Translations under genes and position numbers: made by a program | DNA from: Anaerolineae bacterium | Lineage (GTDB): Bacteria > Chloroflexota > Anaerolineae > JAAYZQ01 | Reading direction: 5' to 3' | Assembly: GCA_016926595.1 (NCBI GenBank) | Contig: JAFGOG010000470.1 | Span: 1-42,089, forward strand | Length of the DNA: 42,089 bases | Shown: positions 31,201-37,709 of the stretch, piece by piece | How the letters are laid out: the number at the start of each line of letters is the position of its first letter | Position numbering within the stretch: position 1 is the stretch's first letter | Notes under the pieces: generated by a model | What the model was told of the DNA's origin: nothing | The model's input: only the letters and a program-made list of their open reading frames with translations | Databases searched by the model: none

Positions 31201-32036
31201 CCGCCAACCAGGGTCACGATGCCGCCCACACCTGTTCGAAGCCGCTTGACGGCTTGCTGCAGCGCCTGGAACTCTGTTTTGCGGCCGACGAGGGGAGATT
31301 CCAGTCCAGCGATGCCCCGCACCCTGCCGGGGACGGCTTTGGCGGCCAAAAGGCGATAGACCGGCACCGGTTCGGCCTTACCCTTCACCTGGACGGGGAC
31401 CATCGTCTCGAACTCGAACAGCGGCGCGGTCAGGCGATACGTATCCGGCCCAGCCAGGATCTCGCCGCGCTCTGAGATGTCCTCCAACCGTGACGCGACA
31501 TTGACCGCGTCTCCCATTACCGTGTAGTCTTGCCGTTCGCGGGTGCCCAATCCTCCGGCGATGACCGCGCCGGTGTTGATGCCAAAGTGGAGGCCGAGGG
31601 CAGTTGAATGTTGCTGGTTGAAGGTTTCGAGTTCATCCATCATCTCCAGCGCGGCGCGCAGGGCACGCACAGGGTCATCCTCGTGAGCGATGGGGGCGCC
31701 GAACAAAGCCATGATCTCGTCGCCGATGAACTTGTCGACAGTGCCGCCGTATTTCTCGACTACTGGCACGAGGTTTTCAAAACAGGCGTTCATCAGGTCG
31801 CGCACCGTCTCGGGGTCCATTGTCTCGGCCAGGGCCGTAAAGCCCGAGATATCGGCAAACATCACCGTCACCAGCTTACGTTCCCCTTTTAATGCCGGTG
31901 CCGCTGCCTTTTCCCCCAGTTCGGCCAGTTGCCGCCGCATCGAAGCTAGAGCGGCATCGACGACCGCGTCGCCCAGGATGGCACGATGGTCTTCCAAGGC
32001 ATGAATGGCCTGTTCAAGTTGTTCTCGTTCTTTCAT
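28266..32036 (-). CDS. class III adenylate cyclase - AAA ATPase - TPR - family 5 solute-binding fusion
   Basis: A 1256-aa multidomain protein. Residues about 54-230 are a class III nucleotidyl cyclase with metal aspartates D62 (MFADISGFT) and D106 (DKFIGDE) and substrate residues K102 and D176, which favour ATP. Residues about 247-620 are a STAND/AAA-like ATPase with Walker A GGAGLGKS (278-285) and Walker B VIVCEDLHWAD. Helical TPR-like repeats follow to about 750. Residues about 764-1250 match oligopeptide-binding (SBP_bac_5) proteins: TLDPTLADDSTSIDLIDQLF, LEDGRRFVFHLRDDVYWSDG, VTNGPFRLESW. No signal peptide or membrane helix is seen, so the binding domain should be cytoplasmic. The ATG at 32036 is chosen from the cyclase alignment; its ribosome site is weak. 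It probably couples ligand sensing to cAMP output. Confidence 0.88.
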   Translation of the reverse strand: MKEREQLEQAIHALEDHRAILGDAVVDAALASMRRQLAELGEKAAAPALKGERKLVTVMFADISGFTALAETMDPETVRDLMNACFENLVPVVEKYGGTVDKFIGDEIMALFGAPIAHEDDPVRALRAALEMMDELETFNQQHSTALGLHFGINTGAVIAGGLGTRERQDYTVMGDAVNVASRLEDISERGEILAGPDTYRLTAPLFEFETMVPVQVKGKAEPVPVYRLLAAKAVPGRVRGIAGLESPLVGRKTEFQALQQAVKRLRTGVGGIVTLVGGAGLGKSRLVAELSHSPFVMSRVNWIEGRCLSYGASVAYLLWLDILRGLLGVTADAAPVAVRAALREQTQTLCPDRFDDMFPYLARLMSLPLEAKCQALVSDLDGEKLKSATFRAMETLIESATRHRPLVIVCEDLHWADPTSLALLEQLLALIDRVPVLFICLFRPEREHGCWQLRENIDRDYDHCHTALWLDPLSIAESTTLVGNLLRVEGLPHPLRKRILSHAEGNPFYVEEIIRSLIDDGAIVHDEATGQWRAMCDVAAIAIPDTLHGVLMARIDRLQEESKRVLQQASVIGRLFFYRVLAEIAQEQQRLDDHLLTLQREEMIHERARTPELEYSFKHQLTQEAAYNGLLKQERRAFHRQVAETLERLFPERIEEQVGLLAYHWERAEEPEKATAYLLQAGDQARLAYAHQEAIDYYQRALPFLKKGQEYGQAARTLMKLGLTYHTAFDFARSRQAYEEGFALLKQEGEIREAAPLPAAPHALRTLWDDPPTLDPTLADDSTSIDLIDQLFGGLVALDAGDNVVPDVARSWEVLEDGRRFVFHLRDDVYWSDGTLVTAGDFSYAWKRTLDPALGSPAARLLYDIKGARAFHQGETGSKEVGVEAFDDLSLLVELEAPTGYFLSLLAQSACYPVPRRVVAARGKTWAEAGHIVTNGPFRLESWQRGRSLVLVRNPAYHGRPLLRGNVERVELDLRDIDLATRVTMYEAGKLDVLGLPPSEMDRARQKHAGEYISFPLLNTQYVGFDVSRPPFDDPRVRCAFALATDRETLADVTFRGYVSPAMGGFVPPGMPGHSAGIGLPYDPEQARRLLVEAGYPGGRGFPNVNAWTRSTSRPHIESLRAQWRDRLGIEIAWQPVPWGVYLDELRRKPPHLFDMGWIADYPDPDSFLRVGLWREAGWQNEDYDRLIEQARRITDQKKRIRLYEQAEQILIQAVAILPLYYGRLHRLLKPWIGEPPPSATGGPRWKDIIIRPHT

Positions 32037-32202
32037 AGACCACCCCAAAGAAAGCTGACCGGTAACAGCGAAAGGGTTTGTTGAAATCGTGACTGTGTTC
32101 AGACGTACCAGGCGGCCAACGCGGTCGAAAAAGGTGCGCAGCCCCGGCAGCAACCGGTCGCCGATCAAGTGGTGGAGCATACAAAGCATACTGTGGGAGT
32201 GT

Positions 32203-32925
32203 TCATGGGTTTTGTGTCTCCACCAACATACGGACTATGGACTCGAGGTAGTTGTCCAACAAGCGCGCAGCGAGGACTGCCATCTCTGGTTGCTGCTCGC
32301 GGCACTCGGCGATGACCTGGGCCTTACTTTTGCCAACCCGGGCCAACTCGTCGGCGTATGCGTCCGCCCAGGCAGAGACGTCCTGACTCGTTGTTTCGAG
32401 GTGGAACTGCACGCCGACGACGTTGCCCCGCCGGAACATCTGGTTCGGGCATGATTCTCCCTCGACGAGCAGCCCGGCGCCGTCGGGCACCCCAAAGGTG
32501 TCGCCGTGCCAATGAAAGACGGGAAAACGAGGCGGAAATCCGGCCAAGAGGGGATCGGCTTGCCCTTGGGGCGTCAGGCGCACCCGGTAGCCGCCGATCT
32601 CCATCTGTTCGCACCGGCCGACGCGCGCGCCCAATAGTTGGGCCAGGATCTGGGCGCCACAGCAGATGCCCAAGCACGGCTTTCCGGCGTCCAGGGCCTG
32701 TCGCAGGCAGGCGATCTCGTCCTGCAGGAAAGGGTGTTGGTGCGCAGCATAGGCCGAGATCGGGGTGCCGCCGACGAAAAGGGCGTCAAAGCCCGCCAAA
32801 GCGGGCAGGGGATGGCCCTGGTAGGCGTGCACCACCTGGCAGTCGATCCCGCGAGCGGCGAGGTGTCGCTCGTAGAGACCAAAGCCCTCGATCTCACAGT
32901 TCTGGATGGCCAGGATCTTGGTCAT
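32203..32925 (-). CDS. class I glutamine amidotransferase-like protein
   Basis: A 240-aa stand-alone GATase1 domain. The nucleophile is in CLGICCGAQILA, and the His-Glu pair is in VVGVQFHLE. The layout (IQNCEIEGFG..., then FVGGTPISAY) resembles GMP-synthase-like amidotransferases and gamma-glutamyl-polyamine or peptide hydrolases. GGAG lies seven bases before the ATG. It is probably cotranscribed with the alpha/beta hydrolase 30 bp upstream; no partner synthase is encoded nearby, so it may hydrolyse a gamma-glutamyl bond on its own. Confidence 0.88.
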   Translation of the reverse strand: MTKILAIQNCEIEGFGLYERHLAARGIDCQVVHAYQGHPLPALAGFDALFVGGTPISAYAAHQHPFLQDEIACLRQALDAGKPCLGICCGAQILAQLLGARVGRCEQMEIGGYRVRLTPQGQADPLLAGFPPRFPVFHWHGDTFGVPDGAGLLVEGESCPNQMFRRGNVVGVQFHLETTSQDVSAWADAYADELARVGKSKAQVIAECREQQPEMAVLAARLLDNYLESIVRMLVETQNP

Positions 32926-32955
32926 TCCATTGCTCCGACGCGGGCTGTTGAGTCT

Positions 32956-33795
32956 CTATTCCAGCCCAGCCAGAAAAGCTTTGACCACGCCCATATAGGC
33001 CTCGTGGTCCTCAAAGCGGACGTGGTGCCCGGTGCCCGGGATGTGGGCCACCGAGATGTGCTCGTTCACCTCGACCGCCCACCGCGCCACCTCGGGGGTG
33101 ACGATGCCACCTTTGTCGGGGGCGGCGGTGACGACCAGGGTCGGGCAGGCCAGGGCGCGAACGCCCTCCTGCCAGTCCGACCAGGCCATGCCCCCGAACT
33201 CGAACACGTTGAGGTCGAGCTGGCGTTTGCCCTCCGACCACCAGTGGACCACGGTATCGGACCAGGTGGGATGCTGGTCGCGCGTCTGGGCGATCAGCTC
33301 TTCCAACGATAGGCCATCCATGCTGCGCAGCCACTGTTCGAGTGGATTTCCTCTTCGCAGCGGAGTGCCTTTTTCCGCCGGGGACTCGGCGGCAGCGGAC
33401 GGGTCGGGCAGCCGCCAGACCGGGTCTTCGAGGATCAGGGCGCGGGGCAGGCCGGGGTAGCGGACGCCGAGATGAAAAGCGGTCATCGCGCCCATCGAGT
33501 GCCCGGCGACGATGGGCCGCTCCAGTTCCAGGGCGCGTACGATCCCGACCAGATCGGCGGTCATATCGCCCCTGGCAGCGGGGTCCAGGCGCGCTGAAAG
33601 GCCATGCCCACGCGCGTCGGGCATGACGATATCGTAGCGGCTGGCTAGTTCCTGGGCCACCGGCAGCCAGCACAAGCCGTTGTCCGAAAAGCCGTGCACC
33701 AGCACCAGAGGCGGGCCACCAGGAATGCCCATCCGGTAGATGTGCAGGCGTACCCCGTCGACTATGACATCGGTTTCAGTCCAATTGGTCTGCAT
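32956..33795 (-). CDS. alpha/beta hydrolase
   Basis: A 279-aa alpha/beta-fold hydrolase. LVLVHGFSDNGLCW forms the oxyanion region, VAGHSMGAMTA holds the nucleophile serine, an acid is expected in VVTAAPDKGG, and the histidine is in GTGHHVRFED. AAGGAG stands nine bases before the ATG at 33795; the longer upstream reading lacks a ribosome site. The gene precedes the glutamine amidotransferase on the same strand. Ester, lactone or amide hydrolysis is likely, with substrate unknown. The 173-bp gap upstream contains a CAGGCGC/GCGCCTG hairpin (33894-33911) and nothing else recognisable. Confidence 0.9.
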   Translation of the reverse strand: MQTNWTETDVIVDGVRLHIYRMGIPGGPPLVLVHGFSDNGLCWLPVAQELASRYDIVMPDARGHGLSARLDPAARGDMTADLVGIVRALELERPIVAGHSMGAMTAFHLGVRYPGLPRALILEDPVWRLPDPSAAAESPAEKGTPLRRGNPLEQWLRSMDGLSLEELIAQTRDQHPTWSDTVVHWWSEGKRQLDLNVFEFGGMAWSDWQEGVRALACPTLVVTAAPDKGGIVTPEVARWAVEVNEHISVAHIPGTGHHVRFEDHEAYMGVVKAFLAGLE

Positions 33796-33968
33796 CTTGT
33801 TTGTCTCCTTGTCTCTACCCACAACCGGCGCAGGACAAGCCTCGCCCACGCCGCATTTTTCTCGCAACCGGTCGAACAGTCAGTTCATACAGCCAGGCGC
33901 GCTGGCGCCTGTGGATCCGGTCTGCCGTGGCCACATTCGCCGGACGAAACCAGGATCGCCCGCATCCT

Positions 33969-34637
33969 TTATCTGGGTTGATCAAACCAGTTTTGTCCCA
34001 GCCGGCGGGCCTGGGCCACGAAATAGGCCTTGACCTGCTCCCACGCGATCACTTGCAGCAAGACCGGTTCTTCTTGTTGATCGGCGATGTCAAAATCGAC
34101 CAGGGCGGTAAGCACCCGCATACCAAAGCCTCGCGAGTGCGGGTATTTCGCACCACTGCAGGCAAACAGCTCATCCAGAGAAACGTGAGGGACAATGCAA
34201 TAGAGATCGTAAAAGTCCTTGCGCGTGCCTCGCCCGGCGATGGCATCGAGCTTCATCAGGCCAATGTCCCGCAGGCCGGCGATCTGGACGCCGCTCACGA
34301 CATCCGTGGGATCGAGCAGAGGATAACCATAGCTGAAGAAACTCGCCGGCTGCCCATGCGCGGTCAAGACCAGGCCTAACACCGAGTCCTGGAGCAGCTC
34401 GACCGTGTACCGCCGGCCCAGCGCCTCTGTGATGCCCTGGCGCAGGGGATCGTCCAGCGTCTCGATGTCCGCAAACAGGTCCAGGTCCTGGGAAAGGCGA
34501 TGGCCCAGCCGCAGGGCGAGAGCCGTGCCTCCGGCGAGATAAAAGGGGCGCAAGAGATCGATCTCTCCCAAGGCGGCCAGTAGGTTCCGTGATCCGGGTG
34601 TGACCGCCTCCCAGTGTGGCGTTTCTAGTGCGGCCAT
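33969..34637 (-). CDS. AbiEii/AbiGii-type nucleotidyltransferase toxin
   Basis: A 222-aa protein of the AbiEii family. The nucleotidyltransferase core shows FYLAGGTALALRLGHRLSQDLDLFAD (the G[GS]-T-A motif and the two metal aspartates in DLDLF), followed by LGLVLTAHGQPASFFSY, LRDIGLMKLDAIAGRGTRKDFYDLYCIV. Members are toxins of type IV toxin-antitoxin systems that modify tRNA or other targets and give abortive infection. Its ATG has GGGGAG six bases upstream and overlaps the 3' end of the 103-aa upstream gene by 13 bp, the expected coupling. Length is slightly short but the core is complete. Confidence 0.88.
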   Translation of the reverse strand: MAALETPHWEAVTPGSRNLLAALGEIDLLRPFYLAGGTALALRLGHRLSQDLDLFADIETLDDPLRQGITEALGRRYTVELLQDSVLGLVLTAHGQPASFFSYGYPLLDPTDVVSGVQIAGLRDIGLMKLDAIAGRGTRKDFYDLYCIVPHVSLDELFACSGAKYPHSRGFGMRVLTALVDFDIADQQEEPVLLQVIAWEQVKAYFVAQARRLGQNWFDQPR

Positions 34638-34936
34638 ATTCGCTCCCCACGCTGGTAGTCGCTCAGCTCAAAAAAGCTGAGCCAGTATTTGAGCCGCCGC
34701 CGGGGCAGGCAATGCCAACCGGCCTGGCGCACCCATTCGGCCAGGCGTTCGTGCCCGTAACGGGCAAAGAGCCAGTGCAGCTCGGGCAGGTCGCCCCAGG
34801 CCAGGGTGCGCTCGATCACGGTAAACGCGCTGCGCTCCGGATCGAGGTCCTCCAGCACGTATTCCTGGAAAAAGGGGCGCAGGCTCAGCGGGATGCCGGC
34901 TGGCGTTCGCTCCAGCTTTTCACAAGTCGCTATCAT
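34625..34936 (-). CDS. putative antitoxin (DUF6922-like) partner of AbiEii
   Basis: A 103-aa protein directly upstream of, and overlapping, the AbiEii-type gene. It reads SLRPFFQEYVLEDLDPER, then IERTLAWGDLPELHWLFARYG and WVRQAGWHCLPRRRLKYWLSFFEL, the layout of short DUF6922-like partners rather than the longer HTH AbiEi antitoxin. The ATG at 34936 is 12 bases after GGAGG; a GTG at 34972 has no ribosome site. Antitoxin function is inferred from gene order and overlap. Confidence 0.72.
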   Translation of the reverse strand: MIATCEKLERTPAGIPLSLRPFFQEYVLEDLDPERSAFTVIERTLAWGDLPELHWLFARYGHERLAEWVRQAGWHCLPRRRLKYWLSFFELSDYQRGERIWPH

Positions 34937-35020
34937 GGGGTGATCCAACCTCCGCAACTGATATTGTATCACAGTCTTGTCACTTGAGCAACAGCACCTT
35001 TTCCTCGCCAGATATCGGTC

Positions 35021-35048
35021 TTGACAAATTCGTTTTTGGGTGTATACT
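35021..35048 (+). promoter_or_regulatory. promoter of the NAD-biosynthesis operon
   Basis: TTGACA (35021-35026), 16-bp spacer, TATACT (35043-35048). It directly adjoins the first regulatory palindrome and leaves a leader of about 160 nt before nadM. Confidence 0.8.
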
Positions 35049-35067
35049 TAGTGTGTAAAATACACTA
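35049..35067. promoter_or_regulatory. operator box 1 of the NAD operon
   Basis: TAGTGT-GTAAAAT-ACACTA, a 6-7-6 inverted repeat directly after the -10 box and over the expected start site, so a bound repressor would block transcription. Its form resembles operators of NAD-metabolism regulators such as NrtR, but the regulator is not identified. Confidence 0.65.
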
Positions 35068-35106
35068 TATTTTCTCTGACCCATGCTGGGTCTGTTGCAG
35101 TGGGGG

Positions 35107-35142
35107 ATCGCTTCGCGGTGGCCAAGCACCGCTGTTCGCGAT
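35107..35142 (+). other. leader hairpin between the two operator boxes
   Basis: ATCGC (35107-35111) with GCGAT (35138-35142) and GCGGTG (35115-35120) with CACCGC (35127-35132) form a two-step stem. A smaller stem, GACCCA-TGC-TGGGTC, lies just before it, and a T7 run is at 35161-35167 but is too far from the stem for a standard terminator. This may be a mobile palindromic repeat or an RNA control element. Confidence 0.4.
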
Positions 35143-35178
35143 GACAGGTGGAGTGGCGACTTTTTTTACGTCAGCTCT

Positions 35179-35197
35179 TAGTGTTAAAGATACACCA
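35179..35197. promoter_or_regulatory. operator box 2 of the NAD operon
   Basis: TAGTGT-TAAAGAT-ACACCA has the same 6-7-6 layout as box 1, with only the penultimate base of the second arm changed. It lies 130 bp downstream of box 1 and 20 bp before the nadM ATG, a spacing compatible with DNA looping or a transcriptional roadblock. Confidence 0.5.
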
Positions 35198-35217
35198 GGT
35201 GCAGAGGAGGCGGGCCG

Positions 35218-35805
35218 ATGGGTGGTAAACAGGCACTAGAAAGGCAAGATCGGTGTGGTGTGGCGCGCCTGGGCCGGATCGGGATGGTGGCACGATGGCA
35301 GCCGGTGCACAACGGCCACGTGCCTGTCCTGCGCGCGCTGTGTGATCGCGCAGAGCGAGCCCTCATCGGCATCGGCAGCGCGAACAGGCACAGCGTGCGC
35401 GCTCCTTTCTCGCTCACCGAGACCGCGGACATGATCCGGCTGGTGCTGGGCGGGCGGGAGAACTATAACCTGATCCCCATCCCCGACCTCGACGACGGCC
35501 CGCGTTGGCGGGCGATGGTCGTAGAGATCTTTGGGCCGCTCGACCTGTTCGTGACCGCCAATCCCTATGTCTGGAGCCTGCTGGAGGGCACGTACCCGCT
35601 GGGCAGGCCCGTAGATCTGATCCCGGCCCATGCCAGGGTCGCCGTCGACGGCACGATGGTGCGCCGGGCTATGGCGCGGGGCGACGGCTGGCGCGCCCTG
35701 GTGCCGGGGGAGGTGGCGGATTACATCACGGTCAGGCAGCTCGACGCGCGCTTTCGCCGCGAATTTGGATTGGAAACGTTGGCCATAGAGGCCATCGTTT
35801 GGTAG
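35218..35805 (+). CDS. nadM: nicotinamide-nucleotide adenylyltransferase-like protein (NadM type)
   Basis: A 195-aa nucleotidyltransferase of the archaeal NadM fold, which makes NAD from NMN and ATP (or the deamido form from NaMN). RIGMVARWQPVHNGHVPVL holds the H31-x-G-H34 ATP site, and VDGTMVRRAM near residues 143-152 matches the ISSTxVR motif. GFLETAD-like SLTETADMIRLVLGG is also expected. The ATG at 35218 has GAGGAGG seven bases upstream, and about 17 residues precede the conserved fold. It heads an operon that ends with NAD synthetase, which strongly supports an NAD role, and it sits behind two operator boxes. Confidence 0.85.
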   Translation: MGGKQALERQDRCGVARLGRIGMVARWQPVHNGHVPVLRALCDRAERALIGIGSANRHSVRAPFSLTETADMIRLVLGGRENYNLIPIPDLDDGPRWRAMVVEIFGPLDLFVTANPYVWSLLEGTYPLGRPVDLIPAHARVAVDGTMVRRAMARGDGWRALVPGEVADYITVRQLDARFRREFGLETLAIEAIVW

Positions 35806-35841
35806 GCCGTTTTTTCGCTCAACCCAAGAAGGAGGGTCAAC

Positions 35842-36804
35842 ATGTATTCATGGGCAGAAGATACCAGCACATGGTATGGTGATGGGACGTATCGCTACCG
35901 GGCGGAGGGCTCGGGGAGGCGAAAAGCGGCGGCGGCAAGAGCCAAAGCGCACGGCCCACGCACCTACGACAGGACGGACGGACCCAACGAGGCGATCGTT
36001 GATCCACACAAGCACATCCGCAGCACGTCGGCCAATCCGCTGATCGTGGCGGTCGACGTGACCGGCTCTATGGCCGACTGGCCGTTTGAGATTTTTGATC
36101 GCCTGCCGCTGCTGTACAACACGCTGTCCCAGTACCGCGAAGACCTGGAAATCTGTTTTGCCGCGATCGGCGACGCCGGTTGCGACCACTGGCCGCTCCA
36201 GGTAACGACCTTTGCCAGCGGCTATGATCTCGAACAGCTGCTGAGCTCGCTGTACGGCGAGGGCGGCGGGGGAGATGCGCCCGAGAGCTATGGTCTCCTG
36301 GCGCACTGGATCAATACCCACGTGGAGGCGCCCAACGCGCACGACGTGCCTTTCCTGATCCTCTTTGGTGACGCGCCGATGCATCCCCAGGTCCCGGCCG
36401 AACAGATCGCCCACATCCTGGGCGATCGGGGAAACGGCAGCGTGGACGCGATCAAGGCCTGGCGGCAGGCCTGTCAAACCTGGAACACCTGGTTTCTGCG
36501 CCGCCCGACCGGCAGGCCGGGTGACCTGGTGGATCAACAGTGGGGGCAGGCCATCGGCGGGCAGAAAATCTTGCACATCGAGGACGAACAACGCGCCGTC
36601 GATTACGCCATGGGGCTGATCGCCCGCGCCTGGGGCCATTTTGGCGATTTCCAGGACAACATGCGCGCTCGCCAGGACGAAAGCAAGGTGCTCGAGGTCA
36701 GCACGCCGATCGCCCTGAAATGCCCACGCTGCGGCGCGCCGATCCCGCTGGACGCCGGGGGCCGTTTCAGCTGCGCTTATTGCGGCATGACCCTCAAGCT
36801 GTGA
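35842..36804 (+). CDS. VWA-domain protein with C-terminal zinc ribbon
   Basis: A 320-aa protein with AAGGAGGG before the ATG. Residues about 65-245 form a von Willebrand A domain whose metal-dependent adhesion motif is VAVDVTGSMAD (D72-x-T74-x-S76), with LILFGDAPMH as a later strand. The C-terminus is a zinc ribbon with CPRCGAP and CAYCGMTL. No signal peptide is seen, so it is cytosolic. The N-terminus is basic. It lies between nadM and a pyruvate-kinase-like gene with 36- and 14-bp gaps. Its function is unknown; an accessory or scaffold role in NAD metabolism or stress is inferred from the operon only. Confidence 0.88.
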   Translation: MYSWAEDTSTWYGDGTYRYRAEGSGRRKAAAARAKAHGPRTYDRTDGPNEAIVDPHKHIRSTSANPLIVAVDVTGSMADWPFEIFDRLPLLYNTLSQYREDLEICFAAIGDAGCDHWPLQVTTFASGYDLEQLLSSLYGEGGGGDAPESYGLLAHWINTHVEAPNAHDVPFLILFGDAPMHPQVPAEQIAHILGDRGNGSVDAIKAWRQACQTWNTWFLRRPTGRPGDLVDQQWGQAIGGQKILHIEDEQRAVDYAMGLIARAWGHFGDFQDNMRARQDESKVLEVSTPIALKCPRCGAPIPLDAGGRFSCAYCGMTLKL

Positions 36805-36818
36805 AGGGAGGTGTGGAC

Positions 36819-37709
36819 ATGATCCAGGCTATCGTGACCGCGCCGCCCTACGCACCGTTTCTAGACGAGGTAGCCGCGCATCCGCTGGTCTGTGGGCTGC
36901 GCCTCAACACGGTCATGCCGCTGCGCGAGGGGCCGGGCGAGGCGCTCGACCGGTTGCGCGCCCTGGGGCAGCCCCTGTGGGTCGATCTGAAGGGGCGGCA
37001 GCTGCGGGTAGTCGGCGCGGCGATCCCGCCGTACAGCGAGGTGCACTTGAGCCATCCTGTGCGCGTGCGGACGCCCGTAGACGCCTTTTTTTCCGATGGC
37101 CGCGAGTGCGTGCGCGTCGCCGCCGTCGATGGGGCCCGCCTCATCCTGGCTGACGGGCCGCGCCGGCTGATCGGCCCCGGCGAGTCGGTCAATATCGTGG
37201 ATCGTTCGCTAGAGATCGAGGGGACGCTGACCGAGACGGACCGTGCTTACCTGGCGGCGATGAAAGAGCGGGGGCTCGAGCGGGTTATGCTCTCCTATGT
37301 CGAAGGGCCCGCCGACGCGGACGAGGTTCGGCTGCTGCTGTCGGCGGCCCAGGTGATGCTCAAGATCGAGACCCAGCGCGGCCTGGATTATGCCCGGGAG
37401 CACGGTGCCCGGCAGGGCCGGTTGATGGCCGCGCGCGGCGACCTGTACGTGGAGGTGCTGCGGCCGCACCGCATCATCGGCGCGCTGCGTGACATCATCG
37501 CCGCCGACCCGCAGGCCGTGGTTGCCAGCCGGCTCCTGGATTCGCTGGCCTGGGATCCGGTCCCCGAAAGCGCCGATATCGGCGACGTCGCCTACCTGAT
37601 CGCCCTGGGCTACCGGACGTTCATGCTCGGCGACGTGGTCTGCCTGAAGCGAGACACGGTGTTGGCGGCGCTCGACCTGTTGGCCAGGATCGCGGAGGAG
37701 TGCACATGA
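36819..37709 (+). CDS. pyruvate-kinase-like barrel protein, shortened and probably non-canonical
   Basis: A 296-aa protein that follows the order of pyruvate kinase but is far shorter than the usual 470-590 residues. WVDLKGRQLRVV matches DLKGPKIR, GESVNIVDRSLEIEGTLTETD matches the B-domain exit, LKIETQRGLDY (E184) and AARGDLYVEV (D208) match the metal sites, and DVAYLIALGYRTFMLGD matches the DVANAV...MLSGET segment. The SGET threonine is replaced by LGD, the catalytic-lysine region differs and the C-domain is absent. GGGAGG precedes the ATG. Its TGA overlaps the nadE start. It is either a phosphoenolpyruvate-binding regulator or an enzyme with altered chemistry; neither is proven. Confidence 0.75.
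   Translation: MIQAIVTAPPYAPFLDEVAAHPLVCGLRLNTVMPLREGPGEALDRLRALGQPLWVDLKGRQLRVVGAAIPPYSEVHLSHPVRVRTPVDAFFSDGRECVRVAAVDGARLILADGPRRLIGPGESVNIVDRSLEIEGTLTETDRAYLAAMKERGLERVMLSYVEGPADADEVRLLLSAAQVMLKIETQRGLDYAREHGARQGRLMAARGDLYVEVLRPHRIIGALRDIIAADPQAVVASRLLDSLAWDPVPESADIGDVAYLIALGYRTFMLGDVVCLKRDTVLAALDLLARIAEECT

Noticed and set aside
32037..32189. 51-residue upstream extension of the cyclase fusion
   Set aside because: No ribosome site and no similarity to a cyclase N-terminus; the frame is simply open.
35086..35184. possible 32-codon leader ORF upstream of nadM
   Set aside because: It lacks a ribosome site and there is no tandem-terminator structure as at the other two loci; the palindromes better explain regulation.
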